Shown: positions 56,009-64,000 of the stretch, one piece after another
How the letters are laid out: each line of letters opens with the position of its first letter
How positions within the stretch are numbered: position 1 is the stretch's first letter
Assembly: GCF_013466985.1 (NCBI RefSeq)
Contig: NZ_CP059164.1
Coordinates: forward strand, 3,047,001 to 3,111,000
Reading direction: 5' to 3'
Source: Nocardioides ungokensis
GTDB lineage: Bacteria > Actinomycetota > Actinomycetes > Propionibacteriales > Nocardioidaceae
DNA length: 64,000 bases
Notes under the pieces: model-generated
Database searches by the model: none
Told to the model about the DNA's origin: nothing
Seen by the model: the letters and a program-made list of their open reading frames with translations, nothing else
Translations under genes and position numbers: made by a program

Positions 56009-56864
56009 TCAGACGAAGACGGCCACGGCCCGGGCGACCCCGCCAGGGCTCGTAGAGGGCGAGGAACTCGCCCTCGGGCGCGAAGACCCGCGGTGACCCC
56101 GTCGACCGCGAGGTCGAGGGCCCGACCCACGCGCACGTCGGCGGCGTGGTCCTCGTCGAGGTCGCGGGAGGGGAAGGCCGGCGTGCGGCCTCGCGATCGG
56201 CATCAGCGTGAGCTCCTCGGCCAGCTCCTCGAGGGTGTGGGCCGCGGCCAGGTCGTAGGGACCCACGGCGGTGCGGCGGAGGGCCGTCAGGTGTCCCCCC
56301 ACGCCGAGCCGTGCGCCGAGGTCGCGGGCGATGGCGCGGATGTAGGTGCCGCTGGAGCAGCGCACCGACACCGTGACGTCGAGGTGGTCGCCCTCCGGAC
56401 GGACCTGTGCACGACGAGCTCGTGCACCGTCACCGGCCGCGCCTCCAGCTGCACGTCCTCGCCGTCCCGGACGCGTTGGTAGGCCCGCTTCCCGTCCACC
56501 TTGATCGCCGAGACCGCGGTCGGGACCTGCTCGATGTCGCCGACGAACTCCGCCAGCGCGGCCCGGACCGTCGCCTCGTCAAGCCGGAGACCGAGGCGGT
56601 CGCGGTCACCTCACCTCGGCGTCGTCCGTCGTGGTGGAGGCACCGAGCCGCAGCGTGGCGTCGTACGCCTTCTCGGTGAGCATCAGGTGGCCGAGCAGAG
56701 GGTGGCCCGGTTGACGCCGAGCACGAGCACCCCGGTCGCCATCGGGTCGAGCGTCCCGGCGTGACCACCTTGCGGGTGCCGGCCAGCCGCCGGACCCGCG
56801 CGACGACGTCGTGAGAGGTCATCCCTGCGGGCTTGTCGACGACGACGAGACCCGACGCGCTCAC
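56009..56864 (-). CDS. truB: tRNA pseudouridine-55 synthase (several frameshifts)
   Basis: Segments in several frames match Tru[21 protein letters not shown] at the N-terminus, [40 protein letters not shown] and [18 protein letters not shown]. The segment that should hold the catalytic Asp (normally GHAGTLDP) is split by an indel near 56765. The stop at 56009 is reached in the frame of the C-terminal piece. The GTG start overlaps the rbfA stop (GTGA). Confidence 0.85.
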
Positions 56865-57327
56865 AGGGTGTCGTCGTCGCCGAGGTCCTCGGCGTCGGTG
56901 TCCTCGCGCGGCTTCTTGTACGGGTCGGCCTCGCCGGCGTACGTCGCCCCGCGCCGGGCGGCAGCCTCCTCGTCCAGGGCCCGCGCCTTGGCCAGCACCT
57001 CGTCGAGGTGCCGGGCCGTCTCGGGGAGCGCGTCGGCGACGAAGGTCAGGCGTCGGCACGTGGCGCATGCCAAGCTGCTTGCCGACCTCCGAGCGCAGCA
57101 GGCCCTTGGCGACTCCAGCGCCGCGCGGTGGCGGTGAGCGCCTCCTCCTCGTCACCGTCCACGCCGAGCACGGTGTAGAAGATCGTCGCCTGCTGGGTGT
57201 CCCCGGTGACCCGCACGTCGGTGACGGTCACGAAGCCGAGCCGAGGGTCCTTGATCCGCGCTCCCAGCATCTCCGCGACGATCACCTGGATCCGGTCCGC
57301 GATCTTGCGCACGCGTGGGCTGCTCAT
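56861..57327 (-). CDS. rbfA: Ribosome-binding factor A (three indels)
   Basis: RbfA helps 30S maturation. [20 protein letters not shown] and [19 protein letters not shown] are intact; [18 protein letters not shown] and [19 protein letters not shown] follow in other frames. Two missing bases near 57120 and 57110 and one extra near 57053 explain the breaks; correction gives about 155 residues. The C-terminus is a charged tail ([19 protein letters not shown]). ATG at 57327. Confidence 0.88.
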
Positions 57328-57357
57328 GGCCTACCTTCTCAAAAGTCTGAAACGTGA

Positions 57358-57391
57358 GTCGGCGGGACCCCGCGAACGGGGTCCCGCCGAC
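57358..57391 (-). terminator. Hairpin between infB and rbfA
   Basis: A 14-bp perfect stem, GTCGGCGGGACCCC (57358-57371) / GGGGTCCCGCCGAC (57378-57391), 14 nt after the infB stop. Confidence 0.75.
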
Positions 57392-57404
57392 GTGCACTGC
57401 TGGG

Positions 57405-60288
57405 TCAGGCGCGCGGGATCTCGCGCATCTCGAACGCCTCCACGACATCGCCTTCCTTGATGTCCTGGAAGTTGCGGAGCACCAGACCACACTCGAAGCC
57501 CTCGCGGACCTCCGACGCGTCGTCCTTCTCCCGCTTCAGCGAGGGCCAGGTCGAGGTTGTCCGCGACCACGGCGCTGTCGCGGATGACGCGCACCTTGGC
57601 GTTGCGCCGGATCAGGCCGCTGGTGACCATGCAGCCCGCGATGTTGCCGATCTTGGACGAGCGGAAGATCGCGCGGATCTCCGCCTGGCCGAGCACCGAC
57701 TCCTCGAACTCCGGCTTGAGCATGCCCTTGAGGGCCGCCTCGATCTCCTCGATCGCCTGGTAGATGACCGAGTAGTAGCGGATCTCGACGCCTTCCTTGT
57801 CGGCCATCTCCGTCGCCTTGCCCTGGGGCCGGACGTTGAAGCCGATGATGATGGCGTCGGAGGCCGCAGCCAGGTCGACGTTGGTCTCGGTGATCGCACC
57901 GACACCGCGGTCGATGACCCGGAGGCTGACCTCCTCGCCGACGTCGATCTTGGCGAGGGCGTCCTCGAGGGCCTCGACCGAACCGGACACGTCGCCCTTG
58001 AGGATGAGGTTGAGCTCCTGGCTCTCGCCCTTCTCCATGGAGGCCATGAAGTCCTCGAGGGTACGACGCACGCGGCGCTTGGCCTGCATGGCCGCCCGCT
58101 CGCGCGCCTCACGCTTCTCGGCGATCTGGCGGGCCATGCGGTCGTCCTCGACCACGATGAAGTTCTGGCCCGCACCCGGCACCGCGCTGAGGCCCAGCAC
58201 CATCGCCGGACGCGACGGGTCGGCCTGCGTCAGCTCGTTGCCGTGCTCGTCGAGCATGGCGCGGACCCGGCCGTGGGCCGGACCGGCCACGATCGAGTCG
58301 CCGACGCGGAGGGTTCCGCGCTGCACCAGCACCGTGGCGACCGGACCGCGACCGCGGTCCAGGTGCGCCTCGACGACGAGACCCTGGGCGTCCTGGTGGG
58401 GGTTGGCCCGCAGGTCCAGCGACGCGTCGGCGGTGAGCACGACGGCCTCGAGCAGCTTGTCGAGGTTGAGCTCGGACTTGGCCGAGACGTCGACGAACAT
58501 CGAGTCGCCGCCGTACTCCTCGGGCACCAGGCCGTACTCGGTCAGCTGGCCGCGAACCTTGGTCGGGTCCGCCTCCGGCTTGTCGATCTTGTTGACCGCG
58601 ACCACGATCGGCACACCGGCCGCCTTGGCGTGGTTGAGCGCCTCGACCGTCTGCGGCATCACACCGTCGTCGGCCGCGACCACCAGGATGGCGATGTCGG
58701 TGGCCTGGGCACCACGGGCACGCATGGCGGTGAACGCCTCGTGACCCGGGGTGTCGATGAAGGTGATGCGACGCTCCTCGCCGTCGACGTCGGTCGTGAC
58801 CTGGTAGGCACCGATGTGCTGGGTGATGCCACCGGCCTCTTTGTCCACGACGTTCGCGCTGCGCAGCGCGTCGAGGAGCTTGGTCTTTCCGTGGTCGACG
58901 TGACCCATGACGGTCACGACCGGCGGACGGATCGCGAGGTCGCTCTCGTCGCCCTCGTCCTCACCGAACTCCAGGTCGAAGGACTCGAGCAGCTCGCGGT
59001 CCTCGTCCTCGGGAGAGACGACCTGGACGACGTAGTTGAGCTCCTCGCCGAGCAGCTCGAACGTCTCGTCGTTGACCGACTCGGTCGCGGTCACCATCTC
59101 GCCCAGGCTGAACAGCATCTGGACCAGGGCGGCCGCGTCGACGCCGATCTTCTCGGCGAAGTCGGTCAGGGACGCGCCACGGGGCAGCTTGACGATCTCG
59201 CCGTCGCCCTTCCGGACGCGCACGCCGCCGATCGTCGGGGCCTGCATGGCCTCGAACTCCTGACGACGCGCCCGCTTCGACTTGCGACCACGACGCGACG
59301 GACCGCCCGGGCGACCGAAGGCACCCTGGGTCTGGCCACGCTGGCCGGGACGACCGCCGCCGGGACGGCCACCACCGCTGGGGCCGAAGCCGCCGGGACG
59401 ACCACCGGCACCGGGGGCACCGGCACCGCCGCGACCGGGCGCACCGCCACGACCGGGGGCGCCACCACGACCGGGGGCACCGGGACGACCCGGACCACCG
59501 GGGCCGCGGCCACCGGGGCCGGAACCGAAGGCAGCCGGGGACTTGGGCATCATTGCCGGGTTCGGACGCGGCATGCCGCCGCGACCGGGGGCACCCCCGT
59601 CACGGGCGGCCGGCGGCCGCGGGGGACGCTGGTCACCGGCGCCGGAGCCGGCACCCGCGGGAGCACCGGGCGCGCCGGACGCGGGACCGCGGTCGCCGCC
59701 GGGCGCGGGCCGACGGCCCATGCCCTGGCTGGACGAGAACGGGTTGTTGCCCGGACGCGGAGTGCCACCGGGACGGCCCACGGGCCGGGGAGCCGGCGCC
59801 TTGGGAGCGGGCGCGGAGGACTTCGCAGCCGGCGCCGCGGGGGCGGCCGGAGCGGCCGGAGCGGCGGGCTCGGCCGGCGGTGCGGCCGGCTTCTCGGCGG
59901 CCGGACCGGGCTTCGGGCCGGGTCGGGGAGCCGACGACGCCTTGGCGGCGGGCGCCGCGGGCTGGGCAGGCTTCTCGGCCACCGGGACAGGCGTCTCGGC
60001 CGGAGCCTCGGGTGCCTTGGCGGGAGCCGGCGCAGGGGTCGGGGAGGGAGCCTGGGGAGCCGGCGCCTTGGCGGCGGGCTTCTCGGCGGCGGGAGCCTCG
60101 GCGGGCGCGGACGCCCCGGCAGCCTTCAGCTGCTCGCCGAACTCCTTCTTGAATCGCATCTCGACGGGGGGCTCGACAGTCGAACTGGCCGACTTGACGA
60201 ACTCCCCCATCTCCTTGAGCTTCTCGAGAACGAACTTGCTCTCGACGCCGTACTGCTTGGCGAGCTCGTGAACTCGGGTCTTAGCCAC
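57405..60288 (-). CDS. infB: Translation initiation factor IF-2 (one indel near C-terminus)
   Basis: About 960 residues. The IF2 N-terminal domain (residues ~1-55) is followed by a ~300-residue Ala/Pro/Gly/Arg-rich linker of low complexity, then the GTPase: [14 protein letters not shown] (G1), [10 protein letters not shown] (G3), [10 protein letters not shown] (G4). C-terminal parts include [20 protein letters not shown]. One extra C near 57555 shifts the last ~55 residues; without it the frame gives [16 protein letters not shown] and stops at 57405. IF-2 delivers initiator tRNA to the 30S subunit. Confidence 0.95.
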
Positions 60289-60420
60289 GCTTCTCCTTCT
60301 GGCCTCAGACCCGGGTCCAGCGGAGCTGGGGGAAACCTGAGACCGTTAGTGGTTGTGCAAACTCATCGCGAAGTACTCATCGAGTGCTCATGAGCTGCTG
60401 CTCCAGTTTCTGTCGGTCGA

Positions 60421-60744
60421 TCACGGTTGGACTGCGCGCGAGTCGAGGTAGTCACCCACCGGTGCGCTGGACAGCCCGTTCCGCGCCCGGAGGGCACGGG
60501 TGAAGGCTTTCCGCCGCACCGCGAGGTCGTAACACCCGGTGGTGGGGTGCAGGTGCGCTCCCCGACCGGGTGCGGAGCCGGCAGGATCGGGAACGACGGC
60601 CGGGTGGCCGTTCGCGTCCGAGCCGACGGTCACCCGCAACAACTCGCGTTTCGTGGTCCGCCGACGACAGCCGATGCAGGTCCTGACCGGAACCGACGCG
60701 AGGTCGGGATCCGGGCAGGGAGCAGAGACGTGTTCGCGGACCAC
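60421..60744 (-). CDS. ylxR: YlxR-family RNA-binding protein
   Basis: 107 residues. VPVRTCIGCRRRTTKRELLR and GRGAHLHPTTGCYDLAVRRK match the YlxR/DUF448 family, an RNA-binding protein usually between nusA and infB; related proteins bind RNase P. The GTG at 60744 is the only in-frame start near the motif. Unlike the usual nusA-ylxR-infB order, an oppositely oriented gene and repeats separate it from nusA here. Confidence 0.88.
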   Translation of the reverse strand: MVREHVSAPCPDPDLASVPVRTCIGCRRRTTKRELLRVTVGSDANGHPAVVPDPAGSAPGRGAHLHPTTGCYDLAVRRKAFTRALRARNGLSSAPVGDYLDSRAVQP

Positions 60745-60822
60745 TGCACACCACCTTACCGTGCGGAGCCACCGGTTATCGAACCGGCCGCTCCGGGTGC
60801 CCGTCGGCGCTAGGGTGCGGGC

Positions 60823-61551
60823 GTGCGTCCCGTGGCAGCAGCGCTGGCTCCCCTCACCCGCCGACTCGTCTATCCCGCCCGGGCCACGCGGGTCTCCCCC
60901 GCGGGGACGACCCTGCACCTCACGGTGACCGGCACGCCGCTGCGCGGCTGGGAGGTCAACCCGGGTCGACGTCGCGGGCTGGTCTACTTCGGTGGCAACG
61001 GCGAGTCGGTCCAGCACCTGCGTCCGGAGCTGGAACGCCGGTTCCCCGACCACACCTGCTACCTGCTCGCCTACCGGGGCTACGGCGCCAGCGCGGGCCG
61101 CCCCTCCGAGCGTGCCCTGGTGGGCGATGCCCTGGCGCTCGTGGACCACGTGGCGACCCGCCACCCCGACGCTCCGGTGGACGTGATCGGCCGCAGCCTC
61201 GGCAGCGGGGTGGCCGTCCAGGTGGCGGTGCGCCGTCCGGTCGAGCGGCTCGTGCTCGTCACCCCGTTCGACAGCCTGTACGCCGTGGCGCGGGACCTCG
61301 TTCCCCGGCTGCCGATGCGACGCCTGCTCCACGACCACTTCGACTCAGCGGCCGTGGCCGACCGGCTGGGGGCCGAGGTCCTGGTGCTGCGCGCCGGCCG
61401 CGACACGCTGGTCCGCCCGGACCGCACGACCAGCCTGCTGGCCGCGTTGCCCGGACGGCCCCGGGTCGTCGAGCTGCCCGACGCCGATCACTCCGACCTG
61501 GTCGAGGACCCGACGTACTGGCGCTCGATCGCGGAGTTCCTGCATCCCTGA
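60823..61551 (+). CDS. Alpha/beta hydrolase inserted between nusA and ylxR
   Basis: 242 residues. Nucleophile elbow DVIGRSLGSG, catalytic Asp in LRAGRDTLVRPD and His in LPDADHSDLV. LAYRGYGASAGRPSE gives the oxyanion loop. It resembles the BEM46/YfhR-type group of alpha/beta hydrolases; substrate unknown. The GTG is 6 nt after a TAGGGT box (60811-60816). It runs against the nusA-ylxR-infB transcript, so it interrupts a normally contiguous operon. Confidence 0.85.
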   Translation: MRPVAAALAPLTRRLVYPARATRVSPAGTTLHLTVTGTPLRGWEVNPGRRRGLVYFGGNGESVQHLRPELERRFPDHTCYLLAYRGYGASAGRPSERALVGDALALVDHVATRHPDAPVDVIGRSLGSGVAVQVAVRRPVERLVLVTPFDSLYAVARDLVPRLPMRRLLHDHFDSAAVADRLGAEVLVLRAGRDTLVRPDRTTSLLAALPGRPRVVELPDADHSDLVEDPTYWRSIAEFLHP

Positions 61552-61564
61552 GGTGTCAGACCGT

Positions 61565-61797
61565 CGAGTCGGCGTTGCTTGACGCCCCACCGGCCTCACT
61601 GCCCGGCCGTGCTCGCTGCGCTCGCCGGCCTCACACCCCGGCCGTGCTCGCTGCGCTCGCCGGCCTCACACCCCGGCCGTGCTCGCTGCGCTCGCCGGCC
61701 TCGTGGGCACGCTTCACGCCCTCGCGCGGCCACGCCGAGTCGGCGCAGCTTGACCTCCCCCGCTTCGCTCCTCCGGTCAACCTGGGCCGACTCGGCT
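61565..61797. repeat. Repeat cluster between hydrolase and nusA
   Basis: Three tandem copies with a 35-bp period (starts 61604, 61639, 61674), each CGGCCGTGCTCGCTGCGCTC then GCCGGCCTC. The phrase CGAGTCGGCGTTGCTTGAC (61565) recurs as CGAGTCGGCGCAGCTTGACC (61738) and inverted as GGTCAACCTGGGCCGACTCG (61776-61795), so 61736-61797 can form a long hairpin. The CTCGCTGCGCTCG core resembles the dispersed Nocardioides repeat. No coding potential seen. Confidence 0.75.
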
Positions 61798-61821
61798 CAT
61801 ATCGACATCAGTCGCTCCTCG

Positions 61822-62795
61822 TCAGCCTTCGGCTGCCTCGTCGCTCCTGATGTCGATGCGCCAGCCGGTGAGGCGGGCGGCGAGGCGGGCGTTCTGGCCC
61901 TCCTTGCCGATCGCCAGCGACAGCTGGAAGTCCGGGACCACCACGCGCGCCGACTTGGCGGCCGCGTCGACGATCTCCACGGAGGTGACCCGGGCGGGCG
62001 AGAGGGCGTGCGCCACCAGCTCGGCCGGGTCCTCGGACCAGTCGACGATGTCGATCTTCTCGCCGTGCAGCTCCGACATCACGTTGCGCACCCGCTGGCC
62101 CATCGGGCCGATGCAGGCGCCCTTGGGGTTGACCCCGGGCGTCCGGGAGATCACCGCGATCTTGGTGCGGTGGCCCGCCTCCCGGGCGATCGCCGCGATC
62201 TCGACGGTGCCGTCGGCGATCTCGGGGACCTCGAGCGCGAAGAGCTTCTTGACCAGGTTGGGGTGGGTCCGCGACAGCGTGATCTGCGGGCCGCGCATCC
62301 CCTTGCGCACCGACACGACCAGGCACTTGATGCGGGTGCCGTGCTCGTAGTTCTCGCCGGGCACCCGCTCGCCGAGGGGCAGGAGCGCCTCGAGCTTGCC
62401 GAGGTCGACCATGACGTCGTCGGGGTTGCGCCCCTGCTGGATGACGCCGGAGATGATGTCGCCCTCCTTGCCGGAGAACTCACCGAACCGGATGTCGTCC
62501 TCGGCGTCGCGCAGCCGCTGGAGCATGATCTGCTTCGCCGTCGTCGCGGCGATCCGGCCGAAGCCCGCCGGGGTGTCGTCGTACTCCCCCACGACCTTGC
62601 CCTCGTCGTCGACCTCGGAGGCCAGCACGGTGACGTGGCCGGTCTTGCGGTCGAGCTCGACGCGCGCCTGCTCCTGCGCGCCGGGGTCTTGTGGTACGCC
62701 GTCAGCAGGGCCTGCTCGATGGCCTCCACGAGCACGTCGAAGGAGATCTCCTTCTCCCGCTCCAGCATCCGCAGGATGCTCAGGTCGATGTCCAT
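61822..62795 (-). CDS. nusA: Transcription termination/antitermination factor NusA (one frameshift)
   Basis: About 324 residues, the short actinobacterial form. N-terminal domain ([20 protein letters not shown]), S1 domain ([16 protein letters not shown]), and two KH domains ([37 protein letters not shown]). One G is missing near 62681; restoring it gives [20 protein letters not shown]. The ATG overlaps the rimP stop (TGATG). Confidence 0.93.
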
Positions 62796-63305
62796 CAGGC
62801 GCCCTCTTCTTCGTTGTCGCTGTGCATGCCGGCACCCGGCTTGCGGTTGAACTCGACCTGCACCAGCGCCTTGGCGACCTCGGCGTACGCCACGTCGCGG
62901 TCGGTGCCGGAGACGTCGAGCGTCGCCTTGTCGTCGTCGCACCCGGTGATCCGCCCCGTCACGGCCGAGCCGTCGGTGAGTGTCACCTTCACCAGGCGGT
63001 CGGTGTTGCGGCGCCAGTGGCGCGGCAGGGTGAGCGGCCGGTCGACACCGCGCGAGGTCACCTCGAGGGTGTAGGGCTGCCCCCATGACGTCGGAGTCGT
63101 CGAGCACCCGGTTGACCTCACGGGTCGCGTCGGCGACGTCGTCGAGCGTCACGCCCCCGTCCTTGTCCACGGCGACGCGAAGCACGCGACGCTTGCCTGC
63201 GGGAGAGATCTCGACTGCCTCGACGTCGAGGCCGAGGGCACTCAAGGGGTCGACGAGCTCTGTCTCGATCCGGTCCCGGGTGGCGTCCTGCCTGGCACTG
63301 CTCAC
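62795..63305 (-). CDS. rimP: Ribosome maturation factor RimP (one indel)
   Basis: About 169 residues. [60 protein letters not shown] and [14 protein letters not shown] match RimP, needed for 30S assembly. One extra G near 63080 shifts the frame after SDVMG. The GTG at 63305 has AGGAGG 11 nt upstream. First gene of the rimP-nusA unit. Confidence 0.93.
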
Positions 63306-63416
63306 GGGTGGGCGACCTCCTTGTGCTGTTGTCGAGCACCCACGATACCGGCTTCGGGAGGCTCTCTTCACCCGGCCGCCGGAGGGTGCCGGGGACCCGG
63401 CGATAGGGTCGTCGCC

Positions 63417-63935
63417 GTGCCCGCACGCCCCCACCCGCTGCCCTCCACGGCGACGACCCGTCGTACCGCCTTCGGGGTCGCCCTGGCCGGGCTGGCCGCG
63501 CTCTCGGCATGTGACGCGAGTCGCGACGAGCCGTCGGCCGCCTCGGGCGTGTCGGCCTCCGCAGACCCCGACGCCGACCTGGTCTCCGGCCTCTCCGACC
63601 AGATGACCGCCCTCCTCGGCCTCGCCGCCTCGATCGAGGCGACCTACCCGCGGCTCGGCCCCTCGGTGCGCCCGTGGCGCGAGCTGCACGAGGCGCACCT
63701 CAAGGTCCTGGGCGACGACACCGCCCCGGCACCCGCCCACCGACGCAGGTTCGCCGGACCCGACGCCGCCCTGCGCGAGCTGCGGCAGCGTGAGCAGCGC
63801 TTCCAGCCACGCCTCGTCGACGCCTCTGTCAGCGCGCAGAGCGGCCCGCTGGCCCGGGTGCTGGCCTGCATGTCGGCGGGTGTCGCCCAGCGGCTCGTCC
63901 CGCAGGGGAACGCGACTCGGCTGGAGGCGGGATGA
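63417..63935 (+). CDS. Tat/lipoprotein with helical domain, beside DUF4439 gene
   Basis: 172 residues. [18 protein letters not shown] combines a twin-Arg pair with a lipobox-like LSAC; then a helical, Arg/Leu-rich domain. It matches by position mycobacterial Rv2843. The GTG is 7 nt after a TAGGGT box (63404-63409). The next gene overlaps its stop (ATGA). Function unknown. Confidence 0.75.
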   Translation: MPARPHPLPSTATTRRTAFGVALAGLAALSACDASRDEPSAASGVSASADPDADLVSGLSDQMTALLGLAASIEATYPRLGPSVRPWRELHEAHLKVLGDDTAPAPAHRRRFAGPDAALRELRQREQRFQPRLVDASVSAQSGPLARVLACMSAGVAQRLVPQGNATRLEAG

Positions 63936-64000
63936 CGACGATCAGGGCACTCCAGACCACGCTGGCGGCCGAGCACGCCGCCGTCTACGTCTACGGCGTG
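63932..64000 (+). CDS. Ferritin-like DUF4439 protein, partial (runs off window end)
   Basis: The first 23 residues, [20 protein letters not shown], match the start of the actinobacterial DUF4439 ferritin-like family (Rv2844 position). It starts within the stop of the lipoprotein gene. The rest lies beyond the window. Confidence 0.75.
   Translation, partial: MTTIRALQTTLAAEHAAVYVYGV

Noticed and set aside
51544..57327. Decayed pseudogene island
   Set aside because: Every segment keeps family motifs with no substitutions at key residues, and the damage is almost only single-base indels in essential genes, so sequence error fits better.
59282..60271. Pro/Gly-rich plus-strand frame opposite infB
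   Set aside because: It is the antisense of the low-complexity IF-2 linker and has no start context or motif.
61604..61708. CRISPR-like array in the 35-bp repeats
   Set aside because: The copies are directly adjacent with no unique spacers and no cas genes in the window.

Overview
High-GC actinobacterial chromosome, most like a Nocardioides or close Nocardioidaceae relative. The evidence is about 70% GC, many GTG starts, PspAA/PspAB-type stress genes, the actinobacterial qcrCAB/ctaCDEF arrangement, and a Nocardioides-type intergenic repeat. Gene order follows two blocks known from Mycobacterium tuberculosis (Rv2190c-Rv2205c at 0.4-23.5 kb; Rv2782c-Rv2844 at 41-64 kb). I recognised no insertion sequence, prophage, CRISPR array, tRNA or rRNA. 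The window is mostly housekeeping DNA with a few accessory inserts.

Layout. 0-3.7 kb: NlpC/P60 hydrolase under a c-di-AMP (ydaO) riboswitch, small Cys-rich proteins and a NYN-domain protein. 3.7-8.5 kb: DEDDh/GIY-YIG nuclease, AsnC-type ligand-binding protein, YgjV-like membrane protein, OsmC, trpD and a receiver protein. 8.5-19 kb: respiratory genes ctaG, ctaE-qcrCAB and ctaC-ctaD-ctaF, with an L,D-transpeptidase between them. 19-25.6 kb: cysteine desulfurase-tusA, adoK, A-type Fe-S carrier, glycerate kinase, GNAT, nadA. 25.6-30.2 kb: GAF histidine kinase and the envelope-stress set pspA-pspAA-htpX-pspAB. 30.3-33.3 kb: aldo/keto reductase, GNAT, azlCD. 33.4-36.6 kb: mannitol-type PTS EIICBA divergent from a zinc dehydrogenase. 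36.7-41 kb: M4 protease, dapB, methyltransferase, and a SatD-like/membrane-protein pair. 41-45.3 kb: M16 peptidase, pnp, rpsO. 45.5-54 kb: a carbon-metabolism insert (molybdopterin oxidoreductase, ptsI, deoR-fruK-fruA-ptsH). 54-64 kb: membrane protein-ribF-truB-rbfA-infB-ylxR-nusA-rimP, with an alpha/beta hydrolase and repeats inserted between ylxR and nusA, then a lipoprotein and a ferritin-like (DUF4439) gene.

How they work together. The respiratory genes form one bc1-aa3 supercomplex. ptsI and ptsH supply phosphate to both FruA and the mannitol-type EII, and the two PTS loci share a 13-base motif in their control regions. The translation block makes factors for initiation, termination and ribosome maturation.

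Main caveat. At least 18 genes carry small indels, mostly one missing C or G in a short homopolymer. They are densest at 37.5-39.2 kb and 51.7-57.1 kb and hit essential genes (dapB, infB, nusA, rimP, pnp, truB, rbfA). I read these as sequence errors rather than pseudogenes and give the coordinates of the inferred intact genes. Many genes have a TAGNNT-like -10 box 6-7 nt before the start codon, suggesting leaderless transcripts; I used this to choose several starts.
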